64,000 nucleotides of DNA from Zygnema circumcarinatum (Eukaryota; Streptophyta; Zygnematophyceae; Zygnematales; Zygnemataceae): NCBI GenBank assembly GCA_037447605.1, contig CM074808.1:2698407-2762406 (forward strand), read 5' to 3'. Made by a program: the position numbers and the translations under genes. Positions within the stretch are counted from its first letter, which is position 1. Each line of letters begins with the position of its first letter. The notes under the pieces are model-generated. The model was not told the origin of the DNA. It did no database searches and worked only from the letters and a program-made list of their open reading frames with translations. Shown here piece by piece: positions 41,319 to 53,700 of this stretch.

Positions 41319-44008
41319 ATGGATCGGACCTGTTCGGTGAGCTCCATGAGCGTCTCCGTTGGAACTGGAAAGCGGACTGCGTTGCTCCATAGGTCGTGGA
41401 ACTGCGTCTCATCTGTGTGTGGGCCGAAGCTGTCAGCCATGGCGGAGGGAGGGGTGAGGGGGTGTAGGCGAGAGGCAAGTTAGTGGGGAAGGGAGGGAGG
41501 GGAGGGAAGGGGAGAGGAGAGGAGAGGAGAGGAAGAGAAGGGACGGCAAACGGCTGGAGGGAATCGACAGATGCAAGTGAGAATTGAAGGAAGGACGGTG
41601 CAATGAAGGAGGAGAGGGAAAAGCTCCGTTGTTGATATGCGCCATACCTGCTGCTCTTCGCCTTGCAGGGCGTCATTGCCATGGTCGCTGTTGGGGACCA
41701 TTTGGTCTTCAAAACTTGCGTCGTGAATAGTCCTTTGCAGTCAATTCATTCGCCCTGTCTCATATGCAGAGTCGCCGTACAGAAGACAGGACGGCAGGTA
41801 GCACTTTTTAACAGACAGAGGGCTTCATTTTTTCACCGTGAAGGAATTCTTTTGGAATCAAGAAAAGGGACGCTGCGTGGTTGCGGCAAGACTCGCCCTT
41901 TTTGTACCCTGAACAGTGAGCAGGGGACAGGCCAGCTCGAACCCTGGGGTCAAGATCAGAGCTCGGAGAGAAGAGGATCAGGATTTTTTCACGAGCTTTT
42001 GGGAAAATTTGGAGCTTGGAGATGGTCTCGGGATACTCGGAATGGAGGGACAGAACCTTTAGGAGGGGCGAGTGCAAGTGGCCCTGCACGGCCCAGCGGT
42101 GCTGCTGCTGGTCAAGTTTTTCAGGCTGAAGGTCACCAGCGGGTGGAGGAAAGTAACGATGAGGGTGACACAGCCGACAATCCTGGAAATGTACGTCTGT
42201 TTACCCTTGCCAACTGTTGTTGATGAAAGAGACAGTTTTACAATTGAAGAAACAAGTCTGTTTTGAGAAGTATGTTTCCTTCAGTCCATAAATTTTCTAA
42301 GAATGCTTGGCATATTTTTTTAAGAAATAAGAATGAACATCCAGTTCAGACTCACTGAAAATTAACCGTTTTTAAAGGCTCAGTAATAGAGGTATCCGAC
42401 CAGGTTTGCAAAGATCCCTCCTCACAGTTCCCCTGCATTCTGCACTTCCTGTTCTCCGTTTCGTTTCTCAAACAGAAGGTGCTATCATGGTTATTGCGCA
42501 TGCAACCTGGAGAGAAGATTTGGACAGTTCCGTGGAAGGGGGATACCATATTTTTGGTATGTCACCTTTTCCTCGTTTTGAATACGATGTAATAGACTTG
42601 GAAATTGTAGTCGTGGAGCCCGAGCTCTGACTTTGTTGGGTTCTTGGCATAATCTGCACCTTGCAAGTCATTCACAAATTGTGATCATAGTTTTAAGTTT
42701 TGCCCGATAGTCATCAAAGGAGTTCTCATGTACATGAAGATTAGCATTCCGCAATGACAGACTCCAAGACATTCCGTCTACATTCTTGGCAAAAATGCAA
42801 TGTTAGAACGCTTGTTGTGCACTTCGGCAGCTCTAGACACTCTATAATCTGTCCGCTTAAAGTCATTGACTGCCCCGAAGGCAGAAGTGTATATTCCCCA
42901 AACCCTATGTATGAGGGCAGCCCAAAACCGCTTCAAGTGAACCTTCTTCAAACTCCTTCAGAATATTCTAATGTTAGCAGCCTTTTGCTTCCACTTTGTG
43001 TTGTTTAAACACTGCCGCCGGTTGTACACGCGCTGTTTTGGTTGTTTAATTGGGCAACTTATTGCCAAGCTGAGAGACATCTGATCTGCTTACTCTTCAA
43101 GTATTGAGAAGTAACAGTGGAGAAGTCGAAGCAGAAATAGAGCTGGAGTTATACAGATACTCAAAAGTGCAGCTAAATAAGTGCATTCCTGCGAACTTCA
43201 TCTCTTCAAATTGGTCAAAGTTGGTCGTTGTATTAAACTTTGTAGACCATAGCAAGCTGCTCTGCCCTATCACACCGTGATTCTTCTTACTGCGTATGGC
43301 AATTACCGTAACTCCTGGTTATGGTGTGGATTGCAGGTTATGATTCTCTGGTTCACTGCTTTTTGGTTTGTTGGCTCCTGGGGCATGCCTTTGGCGGCGC
43401 ATGCTCTTTCCTGGAGTTTTGAAGGCTCCGTTCGTGGCATGGCCTTTTATGTTCTGCTCACAGATATTGCAGAAATGGCCGTTGGACTATCAGTTCTTTA
43501 CTATTGCTTGGCGCGATTCTTGCCACTGCCGGAAGGCTGGTTCAGAATAAAGTGGAGGGGCGGATGGCTGCTCGAAGTTCTTGCTGCCAGTTTCACATTT
43601 CCGCTGGTCAAAATGTTGACAGTCATGAGCAGTTTCTTGCTGCCAGTGCCCACAACCTTTCCGTCTCCACCACAGGTAGAACAGTGCTTGAAGGAGCCTT
43701 TTTCCATGCTCCTGTTCGTTCTAGTGCTATCCATTTGTGCCCCAATATGGGAAGAGGTCTTGTTCAGAGGCTTCCTCCTCCCATCCCTTACCCGTTACCT
43801 TCCTATAGGGAGCTCTATAGCAGTGAGCTCCATCATCTTTGCCTTGGTCCACTTCCAACCCCAGCGCCTGCCCTCTTTGGCCTTCTTAGGCGTAGTTCTT
43901 GGGACAGTGTTTGTCCGGTCCCGCAACCTCTTGCCCTCCATGGTCCTGCACAGCCTCTGGAACAGTTACATCATTGCAGACTATCTATTGAAAGCTCGTA
44001 GACTATGA
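41319..44008 (+). CDS. Chloroplast CPBP/CAAX-type intramembrane protease family protein
   Basis: Exons: 41319-41453, 41669-42190, 42476-42556, 43337-44008, all phase 0, about 469 residues. The first two exons encode a Ser/Arg-rich, Gly-rich leader likely to include a plastid transit peptide. Exon 3 (RMQPGEKIWTVPWKGDTIFL) joins directly to VMILWFTAFWFVGSW in exon 4, matching plant members of this family. Exon 4 has several hydrophobic segments and the CPBP motif WEEVLFRGFLLPSL. The later motifs are FALVHFQP and LLPSMVLHSLWNS, with the expected Glu-Glu, Arg and His residues. Family members are thylakoid or envelope membrane proteins with proposed intramembrane protease roles. The substrate is unknown. 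The start ATG at 41319 is one option; 41346 is another in-frame choice. A possible polyadenylation signal AATAAA lies at 44341. Confidence 0.87.
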
Positions 44009-45261
44009 AAGCAACATTGTCAAGGCCGCCATTCTTTTCGCTTGTGTTGAAGTTCATATTCTGTACTTGAGATGAGGTTCAGTTGTAGCCGTCCCCATGT
44101 TAGAGGTACCGACCTTTCAATAGTGCCTTGTGTATATTCTGACCCTACTCCGCAATGTGCTGCAATCTCCATTTTATTGTCATTTGTTGATTTCGAACTA
44201 CCAAAGGCCCGTAATGCCCAAAAGGAACAGTTGGCAGTCGGTGTAGTTCTTCTGTTCTTTTTCGAATTTGCGATGTCCACGCGTGTGAGGAACCCCATGT
44301 ACATTCATTAGCTGTTTCTCAGGTCAACATAATACAAAGAAATAAACGCAGATTGACTCCACTGGTTGTTTGAACTACTCATCTAACGGCACAGGCTGGT
44401 GTGCTTTGGGCTTACAGTGAACTTGCCCATCAATCTTCAAAATAAAAAGGTGGCTGATTACAATGTTCTCAGGCAAGGACAATGACTTTGGGTCAAAGTC
44501 AAGCTTCGAAGCTTCTTGGAAAGAAGCTCAGGTTTAAATCATTGTACCAAACCACCTGACCGTGTTCTTTGACTATATTTGGCTATTTGGCTTTTTGCTA
44601 TTGAGCTGCTGCTGTCAAGTGGAGGTAGGGGTGAAAACGAGTGAGCTTTATCAAGCGCTTAAGTTCTGGAAAGTCTCTCTCAAAATTTTCTCATAGACAT
44701 TGGACTCCACGTTGGCTTCTGTGAGCTTCATACTGCATACAAACTTCACAGTCGCACAGATTTTTCTCTCAGATAAATTAAAAGACAAGAACAAAAGAAA
44801 TCGCAAAAGAGCAATAATTAGAAAGCAGAGGCGAGAGAGAGAGAGAAAGGGGAATGGAAAGGGAAAAAGAATAACTCAATACCACTATACAACCTTGACT
44901 TCCAAGGGTTTGATAATTCCAAATTGCCATCAGGGTGTGTCAAATTTTAATATTGTGGTTCAGGACCAATGTCGAAAACAGAACTTAGGGATTCCTCTTT
45001 ACAACCTGTTTCGCAGGAAAGCATATATTGGTTTCAGATTCTGTAGTTTTTTCATGATACGTATGTCATATATTGACACGCTTCATTAACAGGTTATAAG
45101 CTAGTCTAACTGCCGGTCCAAAAGCATGGCCAAAAAGGTTCACTAGCCGAATTGACCACATCCTAATTTCCGCTAAAAATGGTGGGTCGTGGTGAGGGAA
45201 GGGGGCAGTGCCTCACCTGCTTCCAAGCAAAGCGCCTCACAGTGAAAGAAATTTCCGCCCC
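44009..45261. other. Convergent intergenic region, CPBP protease / ZIFL
   Basis: Presumed 3' untranslated sequence from both sides. AATAAA-type words lie near 44341 and a purine-rich patch near 44780-44870. No gene recognised. A possible extra donor just after the ZIFL stop would leave the protein end almost unchanged. Confidence 0.45.
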
Positions 45262-48200
45262 TTACCTCTTCCGGGGGGCTCCAGGAGCGCCCGCAGGAGG
45301 AGCTCCCGTCAAAAAGAAGGTGAGCACAAACATGAGGGCATAGAAGAAGAAGATGCAGACAAACCACAGGTTGGGGTTCACAACGCTCCCATTCACTCCC
45401 GCAAGCCACGCGAACAAGCTCGACGAAGACTCGGGAGCCCACACTTGGAAAAAGACGCTGACTGTCTGCGAGGCGCCGTTCATGAAGCCAAGATCGCGGG
45501 GGTTCTCCACACATTGAGCGAGGAGAATGTAACAAGAGGTGAATCCTGATTGTGGGAAGCTGATTTCCTCGCAAGAACAAAGCAAGCCACGTCATGAGTG
45601 AGCAGCCCGTGGAAGAAAAGTTTGATTGCACGAAGGCAAATAATGCATGTGGAGATCCTCAACACAGCTTTGGACCGTGAACTTCTTGACATTCCTTAAA
45701 CATTTCCTTGATGCATGATCCTCTCGCTCAATAACTTTGACATTAGCTCCTTCGAGACGAGGGATCGAAGCATTTCCTTGATCCATGAATTCTAAAGCAT
45801 GAGAGTCTCTTTTTTCCTCTCTCAGCGTGCCCGCATGCTTGTACTCCATTGAAACTGCGCGAACACTATCAAAAACAGGTGGGCCTTGGCATGGAGTCGA
45901 CTCAATTTGCAATGCAATCTAGTTCCCATTTCCTTTCTGCTTCTACTAATTCACCGCATGACCTACCTGCGAAGGGCCTGCAGCAAACATATGCTGATGA
46001 CGAGTCCGAAGGTTCCCTCACCAAAGACTCGGGCGACAGGGAAGAGGAGCACTACCAGTGCAATCGTGAGTGCAAGCCGTAGAGCAGCTACAGGACCCAC
46101 TCGGCCCACAAGGGGAGCGTATACAAACATCTGCAAGGGGATCTGGATACTCCACATAGCCACAGCCAAGCACAAAGAAAAACTGAACTCCTTGTCCGAC
46201 ACCTTGGATCCCTTTGAACGCCTACATGGACACCTCTGAGTGGTAATCTGTTAGCAGATTGAAGAAGAGACAGGAACTGGGAAAAAGGTCTTCTAGAGTC
46301 AGTAGAATCTGACCAGAGCAAGGCCTGAACATGTCTGAGCAAGACCCACAAGGTTGGTTCCCCAGCTAAGGCCGCCCCTCTCCCATGGCGTCACGCACCA
46401 AAGGGGAAACACCTGCTCAGCAATGTTCACATTGTTAGTCCGGCAAGCTTAACTTCGCTCAGGATCAGACTCGACAAAAAATGAGCTGTAAATCAAAATT
46501 CAGACAAGATCCAACATGAAGCTGACGATATCTTGTCTTTGATTTCCACAGTGGATGCCTCTCTGCATCAGCGGAAAACAATCACACGATGATATCCACA
46601 CCTCTGGGCCTCCAACTCTCCTCACATGATCAATGGAGCTACTGTTCAGAGCGGCTGTTTTGTTGGATACATCAGACATTGAGACAAGGAAGGAGGGAAT
46701 AAAAAATCACCTCGTTGAATGCTGCTGAAATAAAAACAAGGACGCTGAATAGAAGTGTGGCGACAACTGTCACGTTGTTATCAACATTGTACAAGAAAAA
46801 TCACTTTGAGAACGTCAGCTTATTTTTCCTTTGATCTTGAGAAGCAAAACGAAGATCTCCAGGCGCGATAGCATTCTTCAAACTAGACCATACCTTTCAG
46901 GGATCATACCACGAACTTACTTGCGTTCTGCCGCAGCAAGACTCTTCTGACTCTTCCAAACATGCTTTCTTGCAGCAGAGGTGATGCGGTCACTTGTTCA
47001 CTGCCTTCCGCCTTCTCTGTGTCTCCTAAAAGTGGTTTGCGCAACTCCTCTGATGTTTGATCCCCTGCTTTCTGCTGTACTTCAGGAGGAATAGGCGGCT
47101 GCGAACGCGGAGGGCCTTGTTTGTTATGATTTCTCCCTAATGTCTCCGGAAGAAGAATGATCGTTGTAACAAGTGAAATCAAGTTCAACATAGATAGAGT
47201 GAAGCACGGAAGGAGATAGGGAAAAGTAGCAAAGATTGAGAACGGTGGAAAGAACCCTGGATATTTGCTTGCTGGTTCGCACAAAAAGCCTCCAATAGCG
47301 GGTCCTGCAACAGCCCAGGTGCTCCAAAGCCTTAGTCGAGGAAACAACAAAGTACAGTTTAGAGCACAGCCTTTAAAGGTAAAATACATGAACATACATG
47401 CCTCCAGATCAACTACTATGTCTACCGAGAGAAGGGGCGGGCAAAGGAGGAGAGCGAGTATCACCTAAAAGCAAGCCCACGCCGAACATTGTGCCCAGAA
47501 TGGAAAACCTGCAGGACTTCCCACATATCACAATCATGCCGATTAAATAGCTCCACATGAAGAAAAAAATTGGCGTCTTCTCAATTTCAAATTTTCACTC
47601 AATGCCTGCCTTACACCTGGGTCGTCTACAGTTTCCCTCAATGCCATTACAGCATAAACGTATGGTAGAGATAGAACTGTTTTCTGCAATGCTAACCACT
47701 TTTTGTTAACAAAATTAACGAGGTAGAAGACAGCCCAACTGTGAATAAGTCTTTGAGGAGAGACAAAGGTGAGTGTCTATTCACGCAAAAGTCAAATTTC
47801 AAAGAGGGCAAAAGGTTAATGTGACAGGATCAACTTAGTGATTGCAAGTCCGAATACCTATGCATAAATTAAGTGGAGATCCAATAGGCACCAACTTTTC
47901 TTTCAAGGAGAACGAAAAATATCCCTGCTGCACATCATGACCAGCTTATATCACCGAACCATCCAACAGAAGGCTCACCCTTTAGATTGATTTGAGCGAT
48001 CACAGAGCTCCGCGACACATCTGAACGACAAGCCAGGCAATGCGTGAGCATAGGTAGATAACTTTTCACTGTAAAAGTGGCAAGCGACAATGGATCGAAC
48101 AATACTTTCCATTCATTATGCTTGATCAATAAGTTAGGCACACATCCAATGAAAAGGAAGTGCACTTCTCCTCAGGCTTACGTCCTTGCAGTGGGCGCGA

Positions 48201-48921
48201 CACTGTTAAAAAGTCCTCCAATTAAGCGAGTTGTGATAGCCATGGTCAGATTTGTGCTAAGTCCAAAGAGGAGCGAGGATACAATGTTGACAGCAATGCC
48301 CAACAAAATAACAGGTTTCCTCCCGATGTGATCTGATAGAAATCTGAGCCACCCCAATTCACAAAAAAAAAAGGGAGTCAGAATTACAAATGAAGCAGCG
48401 CTGTCAGTCGCACTCAGTGGCTGCTGGAGGCAAACCGTTGCATTAGGGATGCATTCTCACCCCCAGAAGATGCTGGAGAAGAAAGCTCCAAGAAAGGCAG
48501 CGGATCCTATTAGTCCAACGTAATATCTGCAAGGAGTATACCGACAATTTCTTTGATGTGACAAGCAGGCGCTTGCATTAAGAAGAGGTCTGGAAGAATG
48601 GAAGTGAGCAAAGAGGACACAAGAAAATTCCAAGACCAAATATTTTTTACCCCGACTGCTACCCTCTCTCCAGCTGTGAAGTTTGAAGGCAAATGTTTAA
48701 TTGCAGATTTCCATCTGAGCACATGAGAAGGCGCCAGCTTACCCTAGTTTGGAGACGTCGTCTACCACATTGAACGATTTCACCATGAATGCCACAAATG
48801 GAAAAAGAACAGTGAGACCAAGAGAATTGGTAAAATACATGAGCACTATGGCTATAAATGGGCCCTTTGGAAGAGGCGTGGGGTTCCCGGAAAGTCGACC
48901 ACCCCCATCTGGAGGTGCCAT
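45262..48921 (-). CDS. ZIFL: ZIFL-like major facilitator superfamily transporter, 10 exons
   Basis: Exons on the minus strand: 48921-48743, 48526-48461, 48343-48182, 48020-47979, 47508-47465, 47304-46921, 46766-46711, 46412-46314, 46142-45967, 45559-45262. All joins are in phase and give about 501 residues, a usual MFS length. The first membrane helix is FIAIVLMYFTNSLGLTVLFP. The MFS signature loop reads WGFLSDHIGRKPVILLG. VAELCDRSNQSKG and GPAIGGFLCEP mark helices 4-5 and their flanks. A long hydrophilic central loop follows (KAGDQTSEELRKPLLGD region), then six more helices. Plant ZIFL (zinc-induced facilitator-like) proteins move zinc chelators, potassium or related solutes by proton antiport at vacuolar or plasma membranes. 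The substrate here is not predictable. Two exons are under 50 bases. Start is set at 48921, with an in-frame codon at 48951 as alternative. Confidence 0.87.
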
Positions 48922-50488
48922 GATGGCAGGAAAATACTCTAGACAGTACACTCAAGCAGGCCTACCAGAGCCTGCAAGACATGCACAGAAAGGGCGTTAA
49001 CGTACTTTAAGACAGTTAAAACAGCCTTTCTGCACATTCGCAACATCAACGAGGAAACTATGTGAAACAGCGCTGCAGCATTTCAAGTCCGAACAGCCGG
49101 TAGTCGCGACAAGCATTTACAGAATAAGAGATAAAAAATAATGATGTACGAAAGAGAACAGAAGCTTGCTCGCAAATTACCTATGCCGTTTCAAATGATT
49201 TTCCCGTTTGTTGGTTTTCGATTTAGCTTAGAAACAGTTCTTCTAGTTACTCTCACTCATTTGACAAATGTAGCTCGTCATGGTTTTAAGTTCGCTTTTG
49301 CGATGATAGTTGACGATCACTACGTCAACACATGTCCTCAGTTTGCAGAAATCCTTCAAAAAATGCAGAAAATGAAACTAAATAATCTCGTACTTTACAG
49401 GGTAATACAGCAATCTTGAAGAAATGAAATTCTGAAAGTGCTCACAAGTATCCAAGTCAACGGTTCTGTAATCTGCAAAGCGAATTAGATACAGGATATT
49501 GACATGACTTAATAATGCTGAGGATTGCAACAATTCACTATTCACTATTCACTTACAATTTTCTTGAATAAGAGTTTTCCTCCAACTTTAGAAACGCGGA
49601 TTCTCTATCTTTACGTATATTTCGAGCTCGGCAGTCATTTTGAATGTGAGCTTACCGACGGTGTGCAGTGCTTTGCTTGCTTGCGGCCAGGGGGAGAGAT
49701 GTGGCCAGATTTGACCTCCAATGCTTGGCCAGGCCACGGCTTCGACCTTCTCTTGGAGTGGCACCAAGATCTGCAGGAGGGCTTCAAATCAGAAAGTCAG
49801 GAGCGGGGACGACACGGCAAGCATGGAACCTGTGGACCACCACGGAACTGGGTGGGCTGGGAGCACGGCTCCATGAGGCTGCGCCACGGAGGGCAGTTTG
49901 ACTGGACACATGAAACTGGCAAGGGACGGCCGTATGGTACGGACGAGGCGGTACGGACGGCTGAAGGCGCGGGAGCGGGAACTGAGAGGTTTCAAACAGA
50001 GAGGGTGGTTAGTCATTGGTCGCTTGGCTGAGTAGTCAGGGTGACTAGCCATTGGTTAGTCAGACTGGTCAGATGAGAGGGGCATACGGAGGGTTACATT
50101 CCAGTCCTTGGAAGTTTTTTGGAGGGACCAACCCAAGACTGGCTTAGTCGAAGTCATAGCTTTTGTGAAAGTTATTAGTGTCCTTTAAAACAGCACTTAA
50201 TTGTAAAGAACGTATAGGGGCTGTAGAAGTTGCACTGCCCCCCCCTGCACACGCACCACCATTTCTCTGCTTGCATACCAACCCCCATGCATGCATGCCT
50301 CCTTCCAGCCGCCCACAAACGCGCTATCCTTTTCTCCCCTGCTCCGAAGGTTTGCTGAAACGATTGCCAATGAGGGCGCGCAGTTGCCCATTTGCGGAAC
50401 TTGCCGCGAAGGGCAACGCCCGACTAGAGGAAGATTAGGTAGGCAGGCTATACTAAATATATTGTGCAACTTATCACTGCGCATACAA
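48922..50488. other. Divergent intergenic region, ZIFL / tRNA-Lys
   Basis: Contains the ZIFL upstream region. Near 49930-49970 is a patch of repeated GGACGG and GTACGG words. An open plus-strand frame of 168 codons at 49525-50031 has no recognisable family and no exon context. A C-rich CCCCCC/CACACGCACC patch lies near 50236-50260. No gene called. Confidence 0.4.
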
Positions 50489-50561
50489 GCCGGCCTAGCT
50501 CAGTTGGTAGAGCGCAAGGCTCTTAACCTTGTGGTCGAGGGTTCGAGCCCCTCGGCCGGCG
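50489..50561 (+). tRNA. trnK-CUU: tRNA-Lys (anticodon CTT)
   Basis: A complete 73-base cloverleaf without intron. The acceptor stem GCCGGCC pairs perfectly with GGCCGGC. The D-arm contains TAGCTCAGTTGGTAGAGC (A box). The anticodon stem CAAGG/CCTTG holds loop CTCTTAA, so the anticodon is CTT. The T-arm is GAGGG/CCCTC around TTCGAGC (B box), followed by the discriminator base G. A TATA-like AT-rich word lies about 35 bases upstream, and a TTTTT run just downstream fits RNA polymerase III termination. This is a nuclear cytosolic-type tRNA gene. Confidence 0.97.
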
Positions 50562-50564
50562 ATT

Positions 50565-50577
50565 CTTTTTCGTTTTG
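50565..50577 (+). terminator. RNA polymerase III T-run after tRNA-Lys
   Basis: TTTTT followed shortly by TTTT begins four bases after the tRNA end, the usual position and form of a polymerase III stop signal. Confidence 0.6.
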
Positions 50578-50619
50578 GACATCCCCTTTTTTCCGGCTCG
50601 CGCCCTAACCGTTGCACGC

Positions 50620-50730
50620 CTTCCCTCCCTCCCTCCCTCTCTCCCCCCCCCCCCTCCCCGCTTGCAAGGGCGCGCGCCCGCGGCCCGGGCCGGCTCGAGT
50701 CGCCGCTGAGGGGAGGGAGGGAGGGAGGCG
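50620..50730. repeat. CCCT/CTCC-rich and GGGA-rich low-complexity upstream of VPS18
   Basis: Runs of CCCT, a block of about 12 C residues and a later GGGAGGGAGG block sit directly before the VPS18 start codon, probably in its promoter or 5' untranslated region. A CTGC/CCGC repeat (about 50864-50910) lies inside the first intron. Confidence 0.7.
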
Positions 50731-50733
50731 GCC

Positions 50734-53700
50734 ATGCTCGACGAGTGGCACGCGGAGGCGGAGGCGGAGGCCGGGCCGAGCCCCGCGCCGCCTCCCCTCT
50801 CGCCTCTCGCGGCCTCCTCCGATCCTCGGGACGCGGTACGCCCCTCCCTCCCCGTGCAGCTGCGCCTGCCTGCCTGCCTGCCTGCCCGCCTGCCCGCCTG
50901 CCCGCCTCCGCTTTCAACCGCAACTCAGCCATTCAAAAACAGCACATGGCATGGCCCCAATCTGCAGATTTTGTCACATAATTCTACGCCTTGTCATTTC
51001 GCAGCACTCCCTCATTATGGATAGCTCCTACGTATTCGCTTGGCCCCATATACGGGTCTGAATTGCACTGCTCAGCGTTTACTACAACTTGCAAACAGTT
51101 GGAATTTAAGTTTGGGCTGCTCAGCCTGTGACGATTTTGAAGTTTTCGAACGGAATTTCGAAAGGAAGGTCTTTTCCTGGAAAATTTTAAAGTATTGTCA
51201 ATGCTGTTGTTTTTTGGGACGATTTAACAGGAACATGCTTTGCCAACTTTTACGTTCAGTAGATTGTTGGGAACCAGAAGAACAGCCGCCTCATTAACCT
51301 AAAAGCATTACAGGCAAGAAAAGAGCCTATTGTGTCAGGTCGAATCGAACGTTTTGGACAAGAGCGAGCATTTGGAACATTTTGTGTAAGGGCGTCATGA
51401 GCAATAAAACTGAAGAGTTTTTGCTTGAAGAGCTGCTCACACAGTAATGTTCATACTGTAATGCGCACTTCCTGTGGACGTCCCTAGACTTGCTATCGTC
51501 AATGTTGTGAAGGCATCCATAGTGGAGAATAACAATCGATAATCGAGTAGATCCATCCAGCGAGGATTGCAGTGTTCAAGAGTTGTTTAGAAAATCGAAA
51601 AGGGAGTTATGTAGAGAAATATTGAAGTTGTACACTCAGCAAAGGTCATAGTTTCCACACAGTTGGTAAACGTTTGCCTGTCGAATAAGTCATGAAGAAA
51701 GCGCACTCACAAAACTTCTGGCTCCTTATTATGGGATGCTTTTGAGAGTATGCCTTTGGAAATTGGAGGTGAGTTTGACAAAGGGTACTGCGTTCACGAC
51801 AATTTGTACGGTGCTCATTATACTGTGGTTTACTGCTCATTATTCAGAGCACATGGAGCAAAGTGAAATGCCTCTTTCTTCAAACTTGTGACCTTGGCTG
51901 CTATTCAAGAAGCTCCCACCCTTGACTCTTGCTTTCTGTTTTTGTGACAGCAAGTTAGATCAAATTCGCTTGAGAGGGAACGCATCTTTTCTGTGGACGT
52001 CCTGGAACGGAATGCAGCTCGAAATCATGGACTGGTCACCTGTATGACGGCAGCTAACAATGTCCTCTTACTTGGCACAAGTAAAGGATGGCTTGTGCGT
52101 TACGACTTTGGCTCAGACGACTGTTTGGGTACGGACCTTGCAGATCCTCTTAAACTTGATACGGATTTAATGGAGCGTCTAGTAGTATGGCATTAACGCT
52201 TTCATGAGACATTGCTTCAGAACGCCATTGCAATGGCTGTGAAGAACAGCCTTTGAATAACTTTTGCATTGCTCCTACCCTTGTAGCATCAGCCAAGAAC
52301 ATACCAGTAGGTTGCTGATCGTTGAAATGGGACCATTCTAGTATCTAGTGGAGCACAACGACTCCAATGCATTGCACGCATTTCCAGATATTTACGTACT
52401 TGCCGTCAGAGTCGTGTTGAGGCTCTCAAACCCACCGTCAATGTGTGTCTCATTACCAGAGATCGACCTAAACATCCCAAGATGGGGGGAGCAATCCGTG
52501 CATCGTGTGTTCCTCGACCCCAATGCCCGGCATGCACTTGCTTCCGTGCGCAGCAGCCTTGGGGGTGGAGAGACCTACTATATGCACTCCAAGTGGAAGA
52601 AGGCTCGCTCCTTAAGCAGGCTGAAAGGCGCCCTGCTCAATGCTGTTGGCTGGCACAAACATCAGCCAAGTGAAGGTAAACAGTAGCAGTGTCTCCGGTA
52701 GGTCAGTCCTATGGCTAGTAATTGCGAATGATGTCTGATTCAATGGTGCTGAAAGGCCCCGAGTTAGCATTCTAGACTCACATGAGGTTTATACAACTCA
52801 CGATATGGTGGAAGAAGGTGAGGCTTCTTCGGGACGGCATGCAAATCATAGCAGGCGACTTTCCTTGGGACGCGAATATAGAGACATGAAGTTGAACAAT
52901 TATCCAGTGTGGAGGATGATGCATGGAATGTCATGTCCCTGTTGTTGCTGGCAATGCAGTAATATCTGAAAGAATGGACCTCACTTTCTTTGTAGTGGCT
53001 GCTGATGAGGGTTTGGAGGGGATGGATTGTAGCAACTACAAAGGACATTGTTCTTGGCACATCGGGGGGCCAACTATTTGAGACCCTCGTGGACGAAAAA
53101 GACAAGAAGGAAAAATACATGCACCAACTCTACGAGCTAACAGATCCTCGCGAACCTATTTGTGGTGTGCAAGTAGGTGCACGTTTAACCATTTTTAAAG
53201 CCAGCTCTTAAGGCTTGACTTCCACTTTAATAAGCGTGTGAATGAACAAAGTACTTTGCAGAATGACTCAAAATCTTCGTAGGAGTGATTAGATGTGTCA
53301 GAGCAGTACTGGTTGCCAGCATTTTTTATGCGGAAGCAGAATAAACTGCTTCAGTTGCTTCTATTTTGCCCTATATGTATTGAAACAATTCGCTTGGTTT
53401 GATTCGGCCAAAGATCTGTGTTTTGTAACCGGGATATCGCCCTTTTTGGTTGAGTGGCCATAGTGCAAAGGTTAGGGGGAAGTATCTTCATATGCTGGTC
53501 ATGTTTTAAAGCGGGCCAAGCATTAGAGTATAACTTTGAAGGGGATGATGCACATCGGGGGCTGAGGAATTTTCTTCCACTCTTGGATTCCTTCCCCGGC
53601 CAGTGATGACCATATGTTAATGAGGACAATAACGCCGAAAAGAAGCTGGCAACTTAGCAACACACCCTTGAATTTCTATTTACACCTTCCAAGGTGCTGT

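Noticed and set aside
50495-51061. Several overlapping open frames of about 150 codons around the tRNA and VPS18 start
   Set aside because: They overlap the tRNA gene and very GC-rich low-complexity sequence. Only the frame starting at 50734 joins in phase to VPS18 exon 2.
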